64,000 nt of DNA from Oncomelania hupensis (lineage: Eukaryota; Mollusca; Gastropoda; Littorinimorpha; Pomatiopsidae), in NCBI GenBank assembly GCA_036898135.1, contig JBAHVR010000296.1, positions 17,501 to 81,500 of the forward strand, written 5' to 3'. This document shows positions 20,830-30,770 of the stretch, piece by piece. The first letter of the stretch is position 1. Every line of letters starts with the position of its first letter. The notes below the pieces were generated by a model, which did not search any database, had not been told where the DNA came from, and saw only the letters and a program-made list of their open reading frames with translations. A program made the translations under genes and the position numbers.

Positions 20830-23800
20830 TCGTAGTCGCAGTCGCAGTCGCTGTTCCTACCTGTAATTTATAGTGGCCTAGAGCGTATGCGAACTCCTTA
20901 GTTACTCTTATTCTCTTTGTGTCATTAGCGCATAATGTTTTTTTGGTCGTCACAGCAGTGGACACTATATGGTTTTTAGACTTTATAATTGTGTTAGGGT
21001 ATGGTTTAACTTCTTTTCCATCTAAGGCTTCCAGGTAGTTTTCATGCCTGATATCTCTGTTTTTTATTGCAGCTTTTTGGGTGCCTTTCGCTTTTGAAGA
21101 TTCTCCCGATTCGTGTTTAATACTGTACTGCTTAGATCGCAGTCCTGCGTATTCTTCTATTAGTTTCCCGTTCATTTCATCTTTCATCAAACCTATTTTC
21201 TTTTGGTTTGCTTTGCTGTACAAAGGGTGAGTTTCAGGGTAGTCACTAGTATCGTAATGTTGCAGTTCCGATTCTAAGTCTTTATAAATGTCTTCAGTAG
21301 GGATGTCTAGTATAAGGGAGTCTGTGTCTGTGTATAAAACTCTGGCCTCCGGGTATTTAGGTTTAAAGTAATCGTAGTAAAATTCGAACATTAATAATTT
21401 AGAAAGGTCGAGAATAGTCATTCCCATAAACACTGGTTTGTCTAGATTAACTTGCGTGGTTTTCATGGTAACTGCATACAGGGAGTCATGAAACTCTTTG
21501 TAACCAAGGTATTGAGGTTTAGATGTTAATTTAATCGCTTGATTGGGTGATGTAATTAGCCTGACGTCTTTTCGCTTGTATGGGTTCTCCATAGTTTTAC
21601 CAAAACAGCTGTTATTCAGCAGCTTAAAGAAATCTTTTTCAAACGTAGATTGCGCTTGTTTTCTGAGCTCTGTGTTTTTATTGATGTACCCGGCCAAGAC
21701 ATTTGTTTGTTTAAAGAATAAAAGCTTGTGAATCGCTGTGCACTTCATGCCGTGTCTGATGTAGAACTGCAGGTTTCTGTAGTGACAGACGTAATTAGAT
21801 TTATTATAGAGGTTGGGAATAAGTTTAAGTTGCTTGTCTGTACCATGCAATCTTTCTGGTGCTAATGGGTAATCATTATGTAGGTCGTGTAAAGCATTGG
21901 GATACTCTAGGTCAACTTCGACAATAAACCCTATAGTATGATCTTTAGGGTGATTTAAAATACTGTTTAACCAAGTAAAGTTTGCGGGGTTTGGATTAAC
22001 AAGTAATTTGAAATCTGAAACCGGCAAAAGCTCACTCATTGCCCAACCGTATAAATTGTTGGCGTCAAAGTACATTATATAATTAGATTTCTGCGAGGGG
22101 TCATAGTGCTTCAGGTATTTATTGTTGGCTTTGCAATAATTATGAGCTGCCACGCTTATTCCTCCACGAATGCCCGACTCAATCATTGTCATCATTACCT
22201 GGTCAGTTATGAGATCGATTTTAGAACCGCTAAGTTTTAAGAAAGCATCCCAACTCATTCCTGGTGAAGAAATATAATGAGAAGGGTCGAGGGAGTAATG
22301 ATGTAAACTCGTTTCTCTGTATTTTTCAAACACATCAGCCAACAAACAGACGTCAGCTTTCAAATATATGTCGTGGTAGTCACCAAGGTTTTTACATCCG
22401 AGTGCATTCCAGACATTGTGTGCATGTTGGTAATCGGTAGCAGTTATGAAACTTTTATTGAGTGAAGAATAGAAGTTCTCTTTAGGGGGTAATTCTAGTT
22501 CTTCAAACACTTCCCAAGAATCCATGTATTCATAAGGATACACACCTTTCCGAATAAGTGTAACGTCTGGAAAATATTTGCTAGTGATAGGATAGCTGGG
22601 TAAGTTCTTAGCTAGTGTTTCTAAACTGGAAGACAAATGTTGAAAGCTGTCATAAAACTTTAATTTATTCAGAGTGAAAGTTTTATATTTTTCTTCTGTC
22701 TCGGCAATACATGACACTTTGTATGCTTTCGTCACTGCCTGCATGATTAAATGGGAGTCGTAATTTCGAAGATTGTGAATGAAAATAGGGAGAGAGAAAT
22801 GTTTGATTCCATATTCCAAGTTGCATTTCTGATGAGCTGCACCTCTAAATGCCCCTGTTATGTGACAATGATCTCTCACTCTTTGGGACTTCGTGTCCTT
22901 CGGGTCAAACTCTTTATTACAAATGTGGCAATGTGTAGCTGCTTTAAAATTATGGGAGTCAGATTCAGTAAATATCATTGGCACCGGATTATCTAGCTGC
23001 AGTAAACACAATTTGTATATTTTGTTCATCTCATCTAAAAACTTCCCAGCTGCGTCTGGCCCTCTGTAAATTACCGGCTCTGTATGTTGTCCGTCGGCTC
23101 TAACAACTACATACCCAAAACTGCAGACTTCGTGAAGGTGTGTAAGGAATGAATTAGGCGTACAAAATCCTTGCGGGCCTTGATATTTTAAAATCAATGA
23201 TTCGAAGTCGGCATAAACTATATAAGGCTGCTTGAATTGTTTGTTGATGTTTTTAAAATATACTTGAGAACCCGGCTTTGGTAACACAAGGCGGGTTTGA
23301 ATATCTGTCATACTTTTGCAAATTTTACTGTGCTTGTCAGCCACTTGGAGATTAGATACTCTGGTTAAACAGCGTCTGCACAAATATTGTTTGCCATGAT
23401 GTTTTGAAGTGTGTCCTAATAATCTAGATATGTTTCGTATCAGTGTATAATGTTGCATGCTAGGATCTTGCGGGTCTGTTATTAGTAAAAGATCGACGTG
23501 GTGATTGAGGTCTGAAAACGATGGGGCATTAGGAGAGATTCTTAAAGGCATAAGTTTTGATTCAGGGTCCCAAACATATACATTGACTGTTATAGGAGAG
23601 TTTTGTGATTCAAATTTGTCAATGGCGTCAAGGCTAACAGGGAAATTAATGTCTTTAAGATTTAAGTTCGTTATTTTATCTTTGTATAGTGCCACCCTTT
23701 CGGGATGTTGTTTCGACTGAATAGGATATAATTTAGCCAAAACACACCACACAAAACATTTGTCGTCGGTGTTCTTAATATTCAATACAGCCTTTTTGTC

Positions 23801-24235
23801 AAGAATTTCTTTGGGAAGAGGGATATAAGATTTTCCTTTGATTGGATTATACTTTGTAATGTTCAGTTCTAATGATTCTAGAGTTCCTTCGGCCCACCCG
23901 GACCCTCTCATAGTTGCGCGCTCAATGCTGTCTTGTAACTGATTGATTAAGATGTTGTTATAAGCATTGTCTAGGTCTGAAGATTTTAACACTTCAATTT
24001 GACTTGAAGAAATCCACACAGTCATCGTTTCATCAATACTGCCGGGTTTAATAAAAGTTATTTGAGCGTGAATGCGAATTTTAACAGGGGATTTGAAAGT
24101 AAAATTGTTAAGTACAAATTCATAATTATTATAAACAGATTTAATAACATTTTGACTGTCAAAAATTTGAAGTTGTATAGTTTGAAAGATGTCTTTAAAC
24201 AAAGGAGATTGTGAAAGACTTTTTGTGTCCGTCAT
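20786..24235 (-). CDS. Polinton-1 protein-primed DNA polymerase B, 1149 aa
   Basis: This replicates the element from a protein primer. An N-terminal domain (1-280) precedes a C2HC-like zinc motif (C286, C289, H302, C306). The 3'-5' exonuclease follows: ExoI YADFESLI (341-348), ExoII NLRNYDSHLI (488-497) and ExoIII YLKADVCLLADVF (about 624-636). A further Cys/His cluster (436-471) lies between ExoI and ExoII. Polymerase motifs are A, DANNLYGWAM (724-733); B, NNSCFGKTMENPYKR (874-888); and C, YTDTDSL (968-974). All catalytic aspartates are present and the frame is open, so it may be functional. The ATG follows a TAAAA leader. Confidence 0.96.
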   Translation of the reverse strand: MTDTKSLSQSPLFKDIFQTIQLQIFDSQNVIKSVYNNYEFVLNNFTFKSPVKIRIHAQITFIKPGSIDETMTVWISSSQIEVLKSSDLDNAYNNILINQLQDSIERATMRGSGWAEGTLESLELNITKYNPIKGKSYIPLPKEILDKKAVLNIKNTDDKCFVWCVLAKLYPIQSKQHPERVALYKDKITNLNLKDINFPVSLDAIDKFESQNSPITVNVYVWDPESKLMPLRISPNAPSFSDLNHHVDLLLITDPQDPSMQHYTLIRNISRLLGHTSKHHGKQYLCRRCLTRVSNLQVADKHSKICKSMTDIQTRLVLPKPGSQVYFKNINKQFKQPYIVYADFESLILKYQGPQGFCTPNSFLTHLHEVCSFGYVVVRADGQHTEPVIYRGPDAAGKFLDEMNKIYKLCLLQLDNPVPMIFTESDSHNFKAATHCHICNKEFDPKDTKSQRVRDHCHITGAFRGAAHQKCNLEYGIKHFSLPIFIHNLRNYDSHLIMQAVTKAYKVSCIAETEEKYKTFTLNKLKFYDSFQHLSSSLETLAKNLPSYPITSKYFPDVTLIRKGVYPYEYMDSWEVFEELELPPKENFYSSLNKSFITATDYQHAHNVWNALGCKNLGDYHDIYLKADVCLLADVFEKYRETSLHHYSLDPSHYISSPGMSWDAFLKLSGSKIDLITDQVMMTMIESGIRGGISVAAHNYCKANNKYLKHYDPSQKSNYIMYFDANNLYGWAMSELLPVSDFKLLVNPNPANFTWLNSILNHPKDHTIGFIVEVDLEYPNALHDLHNDYPLAPERLHGTDKQLKLIPNLYNKSNYVCHYRNLQFYIRHGMKCTAIHKLLFFKQTNVLAGYINKNTELRKQAQSTFEKDFFKLLNNSCFGKTMENPYKRKDVRLITSPNQAIKLTSKPQYLGYKEFHDSLYAVTMKTTQVNLDKPVFMGMTILDLSKLLMFEFYYDYFKPKYPEARVLYTDTDSLILDIPTEDIYKDLESELQHYDTSDYPETHPLYSKANQKKIGLMKDEMNGKLIEEYAGLRSKQYSIKHESGESSKAKGTQKAAIKNRDIRHENYLEALDGKEVKPYPNTIIKSKNHIVSTAVTTKKTLCANDTKRIRVTKEFAYALGHYKLQVGTATATATTTTSKVEVLEGLSKC

Positions 24236-24341
24236 TTTTATACTGATAACAAAACTTAAAATAGTATTTTAAAAACTTTAAACTGAATAAATTGAATTAA
24301 AAAACAAAACAAAACAAAAAAAAAAAAAACTAACCCTAACT

Positions 24342-24764
24342 TTAATATGAAAAGCCATCACATTCGCAAAAACAATAACAATCATACTCACAGTCATGAT
24401 CACATTCGCAGTCGGGTCCACAATCACAAACAGTTTGTTTGACTACATGAGGATTTAGTTTGCGAACTTGTTTAATAAAATGTAACCAAAAATATTTAAA
24501 GTAATATGATTTTGGGTACAAGTCACTTTTGTTGTATTCTTCTTTTGTAAGTTTATGAAAGACTATTGAGAAGTCACTTTTGCATTTAACTTTGTAATCT
24601 TCATTTATTTCATATTGTCCAGTGAAGGGGTCAAAATCATAAATATCTGGATCATATAGTCTGCATTCAAAAAAGATTTTCCAGCGTTCATCTTCTAACA
24701 TATGAAAGTGGGGAGAATCAAAAAACATTTCCATTTCCTTCCAGAACCTTTCTGTGTCCGTCAT
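24342..24764 (-). CDS. Polinton-1 Cys-rich small protein (140 aa), unknown
   Basis: An aromatic and acidic N-terminal domain is followed by a tail with about nine cysteines in short spacing (CDCGPDCECDHDCEYDCYCFCEC), which could bind metal. The first codons, MTDT, and the bases around them are the same as at the start of the polymerase gene (17-base identity), suggesting a copied leader. I do not recognise the family. Confidence 0.6.
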   Translation of the reverse strand: MTDTERFWKEMEMFFDSPHFHMLEDERWKIFFECRLYDPDIYDFDPFTGQYEINEDYKVKCKSDFSIVFHKLTKEEYNKSDLYPKSYYFKYFWLHFIKQVRKLNPHVVKQTVCDCGPDCECDHDCEYDCYCFCECDGFSY

Positions 24765-24795
24765 TTTTAGTCTTTTTTATTTTCTTAATTAGGAA

Positions 24796-24845
24796 ATCTT
24801 AATGGCTCTGTGTCTGGTGGAACAATCTGAAGTTCTTCTTTTACA
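24796..24845 (-). repeat. Inverted 50-base copy of the integrase 3' end
   Basis: The reverse complement equals 13756-13805, the last codons of the Polinton-1 integrase, with no mismatch noticed. It lies just upstream of the 140-aa gene and is not part of an open frame. Confidence 0.9.
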
Positions 24846-25542
24846 CTTGTATAATTTAATTGTTATAAGATAGAAGTTACTTGCTAAAGACCAGTAAGTC
24901 ATTTTGTAAATACTTTCTAAAGTGTTAAAGTCAACTTATAAATAATTATCAAAGTTACCTAACTTAAGTACCTTTAACCTCAACCACCTTCACGCCCCTT
25001 GAGTTTAATTAACCAATAATAATAATATGATGATGGTGATGATGATGATGATGAAGGAAAGGCTTAATGTTATTGGGTGATGGTAAGAGTCAAATGGCTT
25101 GATGTAAAAGGCACTTAATAATAAGGGTAAGAGAGAGATAAACAAAGGGAAGCAACAACTGCTCTCACTTTTGCGAATGTATAATAGTTATTACCTCCCT
25201 TTAGGATCATCGCCATTGTTTAAGGCGCATGTGTGAATGGGGAAGGGGTGGTGATGATGGAGATGGGTGAGGGGAAAGTGGGTGATGGGGAGGGAGTGTG
25301 AGGGGATGGGTGATGGGGAGGTGGGTGATGGGGAGGGAGTGAGGGGTGGTGGGTGAGAGGATGGGTATGAGGGGGTGGAGGGAGGGAAAGAGTCTCATGT
25401 TTGCTTGTTGCGTTTTGAGTAATTGTTGTGAATGCAATTGGGATGGGGAGTGGAAGGGGGGAGTGTTAGTTCAATAGCGGAGTCGCACATTGGCAACCCC
25501 TTTTGTTGTTGACGAGCGAGTGGAATACAAGAGTGAACAAGT
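24846..25542. repeat. Non-coding right arm of Polinton-1 with G-rich minisatellite
   Basis: After an AT-rich stretch and a short GATGAT run (about 25027-25055), the segment 25215-25470 consists of GGGGATGGGTGATGGGGAGG-like units of irregular length on the + strand. Several G-runs lie close together, so G-quadruplexes are possible. No supported gene. Confidence 0.7.
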
Positions 25543-25562
25543 GTGAGTCATGCTGTGGAATC

Positions 25563-25770
25563 CTTGGCTAAAGGTGAAGGTTTGGTTGACGAGCAAGGTG
25601 AAGGAGATTTCAACACTCTGTTACTGTTCGCCTGCCCCGCCTGCCTGCCAGCCTGCCTTGCACATATCATGCCGCTGCACGCCAACGAGTCTTTGGCTAA
25701 AGGTGAAGGTTTGGTTGACGAGCAAGGTGAAGGGCATTTCAACACTGTGTTACTGTTCGCCAGTCCCGCC
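25563..25770 (+). repeat. Long direct repeat, 129-base period
   Basis: The first 78 bases (TTGGCTAAAGGTGAAGG...) recur at 25692 with few changes. The period is a multiple of three, and the + strand frame 25543-25890 stays open through both copies (KGEGLVDEQGEG each time), but codon content after the repeat looks non-coding. Confidence 0.85.
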
Positions 25771-25835
25771 AGGTTTTGCCTACTAATCAATAACTTGATT
25801 ACTTTGTTGCTGCCGGTGTGTTTTTTCTACAGAAT

Positions 25836-26558
25836 TTATTCTATGCTCTGCCATTTTGCTCGAAATGCCTCATCATCTTTCATAAACTGATTAATTTGTT
25901 TAGATTTGATTATAAGCTCTCTTAATGGAATATCTAGCCTATGAAACTTAGGATAATTAGCAAAATAATGAGCCAAGTTACGCAGTTTTGCAGCATAGTT
26001 TTGTGAAATTTTTAGTTGGTCTTTTAAATAATCAGACCATTTCATTTTTCTTTGAATTTTTACAAAAAAAAACGCCCTCTCTAACAACAACCCATAATTT
26101 AATGCATCACTGATAAAAGCAGCTTGATCATTCCGAAATTTGTTTGCCCTTTTGACTAGAATGTCAGTTACGTTTTCATAGTCTAAATTCATATCTTGAG
26201 CTGCTTTAGAAATATCAGGCATTTCGACCAGTGGCACAGCATTTGTTTTGATTAATTTTTCGTCAAGAAATTTATCCATGCTTTCTGGAGTGAACTTATC
26301 AGGTTTGGTGTTCAAAAATGATAAGCTTTCCTTTGGACGTTTAGGTATTTCCGCATTTGGTTGTTTGGGCAATTTAGAAAAATATTCACTCATCTCAACA
26401 TGATACCTTTGGTATTTATTTAAAACAGCGAGTTCTTGTTCAGAAAAAATTGCCAAAGGTTGAGTTGTCAAAGGTTGAGAGTCTTGCAACATTTCTGATT
26501 CTTGACTCATAGTCATACTTGGCGAGACTGGTCGAACGCTTGAACAAGTTGAAGCCAT
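25836..26558 (-). CDS. Polinton-1 right-arm protein (240 aa), unknown
   Basis: The start may be MASTCSS at 26558 or the internal Met at residue 15 or 17. After a disordered Ser/Gln/Pro N-terminus (1-45), the rest is helical and charged, with FRNDQAAFISDALNYGLLLERAFFF (about 148-172) as its most distinctive block and no membrane segment. It is the only sizeable gene in the 2.9-kb right arm, apart from the virion and replication modules, where Polintons often hold lineage-specific cargo. I do not recognise it. Confidence 0.6.
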   Translation of the reverse strand: MASTCSSVRPVSPSMTMSQESEMLQDSQPLTTQPLAIFSEQELAVLNKYQRYHVEMSEYFSKLPKQPNAEIPKRPKESLSFLNTKPDKFTPESMDKFLDEKLIKTNAVPLVEMPDISKAAQDMNLDYENVTDILVKRANKFRNDQAAFISDALNYGLLLERAFFFVKIQRKMKWSDYLKDQLKISQNYAAKLRNLAHYFANYPKFHRLDIPLRELIIKSKQINQFMKDDEAFRAKWQSIE

Positions 26559-27395
26559 TCTACAAACACAACACTATATTCCACAGAATGATCACAAAAT
26601 TGTTCACTTCTTTCTTCCTTGACGCTCAGTCAGTTTTTAACAGATTATTTTTTTTTATTATTATTCTGTAACAGTCGAGGTTAACAGTTGAGTATTGCTG
26701 AAAGAAGAATTTTCTCAAACCAAGTATAAAGCAGACAGCGCAAATTAACACGTCTTGTCGCCAGCAAGCGTTGAGCAGTAATGAACGCTTTGCTGGGTGC
26801 GGTACACGGTTGTTAGGGAACGTAACGAACAAACACGCCCTATGACGTATGCTAAACGGTAAACAACGAATTATTTATTTGAAAACATATGCATGCGCGT
26901 TCGTATGCATGTGTGCGTGTGCATGTGTGTGTGTTTATGCATATGCATGCGTATGCAAACATGCGTGAGTGCATATGCATGAGCGTGCATTCATGATTCT
27001 GTTTAGAAGTAACGAGCAATTAATTGAATGGCGGACATACCGGAAGCGTCCATGTTGTTGCTAAGAGGAAATGACAAAGCGCTACCATTTGCATCGTCTG
27101 CTATAATGGCATTTACCACAGCTTAAAACCGAAAGTAAATAATGTTGCATCATTGTAGTAATTTTCTAACTTATTCAAGGTTTAAGAAAGTGTTACACAT
27201 TAATGTTTAATGTTACAATTATAATGCAGTGTGTTGTGTATTTAATAATAAAAAGAATTAAGAAAACAGCGTGTAGGTTAAAATCAATACCGTCACCATA
27301 CAACAGGCGTAGGATTCGCGTTATATATAGCTAATAACAGGTAAAGAATTCTACAGTTGTAAGAATAGGAATTTCAATTTAAATTTCATTCAAAC
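26559..27395. other. Non-coding right arm of Polinton-1
   Basis: No supported gene. The stretch 26888-26990 alternates purine and pyrimidine (repeated TGCATGCG, TGTGTGCG, ATGCATATG), which favours Z-DNA. The remainder is AT-rich. Confidence 0.5.
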
Positions 27396-27525
27396 TTAAA
27401 GACGCAATAAATACGCATATATATTAGCAAATGGGGGATTTACAGAGTGTTTTGTAATGCATTTAATTGCTATCAAAACAGCCTTATATTGTAATAAAAA
27501 AGGCCTTTAGCGACTCTTTGAACAT
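27396..27525 (-). repeat. Degenerate second copy of the Polinton-1 inverted repeat
   Basis: The order GACGCAA-TATA-TTAGCAAATG-GGAT..CAGAGTG.TTTG-AAACAGCC-TAT.TTG.A.TAAAAAAGGC follows that of 27536-27650 with many substitutions, so the right end carries a tandem, older duplicate of its terminus. Confidence 0.7.
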
Positions 27526-27528
27526 TTT

Positions 27529-27691
27529 GTTTTAACCAAAGACGCAAGATATACGAATATGTATTATATTTAGCAAATGCCGGATTCCCAGAATGCTTTG
27601 GCACGCCTTTTAAAAGCTCATAAAACAGCCATAAATTGCAGTAAAAGGCGCCAGAAAAACATGAGGCGCTTTACGCTCATATTTACTATCT
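27529..27691 (-). repeat. Right terminal inverted repeat of Polinton-1
   Basis: Reverse complement partner of 11010-11171. It ends in CATATTTACTATCT just before the flanking direct repeat. Confidence 0.9.
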
Positions 27692-27700
27692 CTGTACCAG
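27692..27700 (+). other. Right flanking direct repeat of Polinton-1
   Basis: Copy of the 9-base sequence at 11001-11009, directly after the right inverted repeat. Confidence 0.65.
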
Positions 27701-28896
27701 ATGTGTTAGTAGGTCACTGGGTTTTTCAGATGCATAGGACTGGTTGCTAATGTTTTGAGTAACGACGAGGACGTGAAAATCGAGGAAAAAATGACACAAA
27801 TAAAATTTAAAAATAACTGTTCAAAGTCTTGAAAATGTTAACATCGAAAATGTCATCAATGTCTTTAAAATGTTGAAAATGAAAATGTCATATTGTATCA
27901 GGTTTTCCCTTTGAGACACCGCCTAGGCCGAATTCCCGGTAGCTCTAAGTGTCTGTGCTTATAACTAAACGGGAGCACGTAGCTAGCTGCACTAGTTTTC
28001 TCCTTCTGGACGCAGGACAGGTCAGTAGAAGCGTAGAGTTACAATAAGCAGATCCTGCCTATCCTGCATTCCAGCAGTGAGTCAGCAAAAACACAGTGCT
28101 TAGGCTGGAAACTTCAGCTAGCCGCGGGAGCTTTGATAAAGAGTCACTTGACATTGAATAAAACTAAAATGTCCTAAAAACTGACCGACACACTTGACCA
28201 CAGACCTACATAAAGTCCACACCGTCACAAACACTCAGGTATAAAAACGCAACACTGAAATCCACGAAGCTAGGATAAAAACATTTCATAGAACAGCGAA
28301 AACAAAACACGTCTGCTGCCTCTAGGCGCAAACTAAAACACTGTAGTTGAACACTGGAAAACTCCAAAGTGCAGGATGGTGTTCAATTCGTGGAAGCTGA
28401 CTGCCAGAATCAAAGAAGCAGAGGAAGGTATACAGGTTTACGTCGCTCACCAAACTTTTTTAAAACTCTTCCTTTAAGGTCTGGCCTCATTGACTTCTCG
28501 CACCCGACCGCAGCATTTTTTCCCCACCTCACGTCTGAAGAATACCGTAAATGGAACTAAGCTTACTTCAGACCTAAACCGTACAGAGTTGTTACCTCCC
28601 TTTTCATGCTCTTCAGCGTCTTCACACGCCGAAGTTTAATTTTGTTTGTTATTAGTTTTGTGAATTGTGTCGTATTTTCTTATTATTTATAGGAAGGAGA
28701 TTAGCTCACTGGATGGGATAAATAGCGCAATTGTCGTTGTCATTCCAATCCAAAAAAGACAGAAAACCGTTAAAGGAAAGGGGTTAAGCGAGGGGGAGAG
28801 GGGGAACCCATAGCAGTTCATATAAGCTAGGAACGAAAACCTATTCTTCATTTTACCACACATTACGCACACTGAGATAGATTGAGAGGGAGAGAG
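27701..28896. other. Intergenic, nothing recognised
   Basis: No protein family is visible on either strand. Open frames (such as 28369-28560) are short and lack any known motif. Confidence 0.5.
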
Positions 28897-29955
28897 AGTC
28901 TGGCATGCAGCTCTGTGGGCATCCATGAGAGTGTACAACATCAGCCATACAATTATTGACGTCATCAAAAACCTGTATGACAAAGCTACCAGTGCAGACC
29001 TCCACAAAACGGCCATCGGGGACTGGTTCAGAACAACAATCGGTGTGCGTAAAGGATGCCTACTCTCTCCAACCCTCTTCAACATCTTCCTAGAGCGCAT
29101 CATGTCAGATGCCCCTGCAGATCACGAAGGTACAGTCAGCATATGGAATAGAGCAATCTCCAACCTCCGTTTTGCGGATGGCATTGATGGATTGGCTGAA
29201 GAGGAACAAGAACATGAACAACTGGTACAGAGGCTTGACACCACCTCCAGAGCCTATGGAAAGGAAATAAGTGCAGACCAAAATGATGACCAACAACACC
29301 AAATGCATCAACATGAACATCAAAGTTCAAGGTTAACCTCTCACCAAGGTGCATAGTTTCAAATGTTAAGGAGCCATTGTATCAGACAATGGGTCCCGAC
29401 AGGAAGTCCTCTCCAGAATCGCGCAAAAGAAAACGGCTGCCCTGCCAAGGTTGAAGCCCATTTGGAAAGACAGGACCATTAGTTTACATTCCAAGGTAAA
29501 ACTGCTGCGCTCCCTTGTCATCTCCATCTTCCTATTCGCTTGCGAAACATGGACACTCACTGCAGATCTACAACGAAGAATACAAAGCATGGAGATGAGG
29601 TGCAACAGAAGAATTCTGGGTATTTCCTACTGTATACCCAGCACAGCATCAACAACGAAGTCCGACAGACCATCACACAAGCCATTGGGACAACATGATG
29701 GTATGCTCACTGTGGTGAAGAAACGAGAATCCGATGGTATGGCCACGTCATCAGAGCATCAGGCCTTGCAAAAACCATCGTGCAAGGCCCATATGCAAGG
29801 AGGAGACAGAATAAGAGGTGAGAGGACAACATTCGAGAATGGATTGGTTTGACGCTGGACAAAACCATGAGGGTTGCTGGAAGCAGAGAAAGATAGAGTA
29901 CGCTGGTTAAACGATCATCTGTGGTTCCTCAACGAACTTGAAGTTACGGGATAGG
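28897..29955 (+). pseudogene. LINE ORF2 remnant, copy 2 of the 4889-6660 family
   Basis: It begins inside the RT palm (MRVYNISHTIIDVIKNLYDKATSA, GCLLSPTLFNIFLERIMSD) and runs through LRFADGID, where the second catalytic Asp of FADD is lost. It then continues in other frames through IFLFACETWTLTADLQ to the GGGATAGGATACG end. It is 5'-truncated and frameshifted near 29330 and 29640. Confidence 0.85.
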
Positions 29956-29959
29956 ATAC

Positions 29960-29962
<3 letters not shown>

Positions 29963-30049
<87 letters not shown>
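29963..30049 (+). repeat. (AG)n microsatellite
   Basis: An almost uninterrupted AG run directly after the LINE 3' end, closing with GCGCGCGCG. Confidence 0.95.
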
Positions 30050-30050
<1 letters not shown>

Positions 30051-30166
30051 GCGCGCGCGACGGGTATTCGTCTAGTAGCTTATTTAATATCAAGGCCATT
30101 TGACGTCAGAAAATTATGATGTCAAGCAATCAATATGTAACGTCTTTATGATTCGCTGTATTATTA

Positions 30167-30171
30167 CAAAG
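30167..30171 (+). other. Gypsy-B target site duplication, left
   Basis: CAAAG, repeated at 60396-60400. Confidence 0.85.
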
Positions 30172-30770
30172 TGTTATACTCGATGTTGTTGTTTCCTCTA
30201 TCAGTATTTGATTCAGCCCCGATGCTTGAAATCCATATAGGTGTAACTCTGATTCGTTTATCCACGCAGCCTGCTCACTCAGCAACAAGGCAAAGTCTTC
30301 GTAATGTAGTTTTCCAATTTTATTCAGCATACATCAACACTGCATACAATCGCTTTTTCCACTCTCAACATTTTACTTTCAACTCTCTCTTATTTTGAAA
30401 CAGTGCGGTACTTATATAGTCTCTACATACTCCAGAACAAACGAGAATACCCCTGCATAAAACACCACAACCAATCAGAATTAATTTCATCATCACTGTC
30501 TCACGTCATACAACCCTATTTGGAACGGAAGCTTCCATGGTTACCACTAGAACTATCCATACGCTTCGATCGATAGTAAACAACTGACTCGAGAAAATTC
30601 TCCAATAATATCGAGCAACTAAAAACACCAACGTTATACAAAGCTTCTTCTAATAACAACGCAAAATCAAATCAAAGATAAATAAACTCCATTACTGCAT
30701 GCTTAGCAAAACAAAACGATCTGATCTATCGCGCGCGTCACACACGCAAGCCTACCATCGCACGCGCTTC
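30172..30770 (-). repeat. Gypsy-B 3' LTR, larger piece
   Basis: On the + strand it starts TGTTATACTCGATG and follows 59752-60340 closely until CGCACGCGCTTC, where Polinton-2 begins. Its last six bases, CGCTTC (30765-30770), are the Polinton-2 target duplication. Confidence 0.92.

Larger units (their letters stand above)
11010..27691. mobile_element. Polinton/Maverick element 1 (Polinton-1), 16.7 kb
   Basis: The element is bounded by imperfect inverted repeats of about 160 bases beginning AGATAGTAAATAT, and it is flanked by the direct repeat CTGTACCAG. It encodes a full-length protein-primed DNA polymerase B, a DDE integrase, a packaging ATPase, a capsid-like protein and a penton-like protein, the defining set of Polintons. 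Genes lie on both strands in short divergent and convergent pairs, and most start codons follow a T/A-rich leader ending in TTAAAAATG or a close variant. Damage is limited to one in-frame stop (17808) and one likely homopolymer frameshift (about 20700). No adenain-type protease was found. Confidence 0.93.

Noticed and set aside
25543..25890. 115-aa frame over the 129-base repeat as a gene
   Set aside because: Frame also open on the other strand and low-complexity Cys/Ala/Leu content; kept as a repeat only.
11001..27700. Reading the CTGTACCAG pair as a standard 6-base Polinton target duplication
   Set aside because: Nine bases match, and no 6-base choice gives equal element ends; recorded as a direct repeat instead.
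28369..28560. 63-aa frame
   Set aside because: No motif, no neighbours, composition like the surrounding intergenic DNA.
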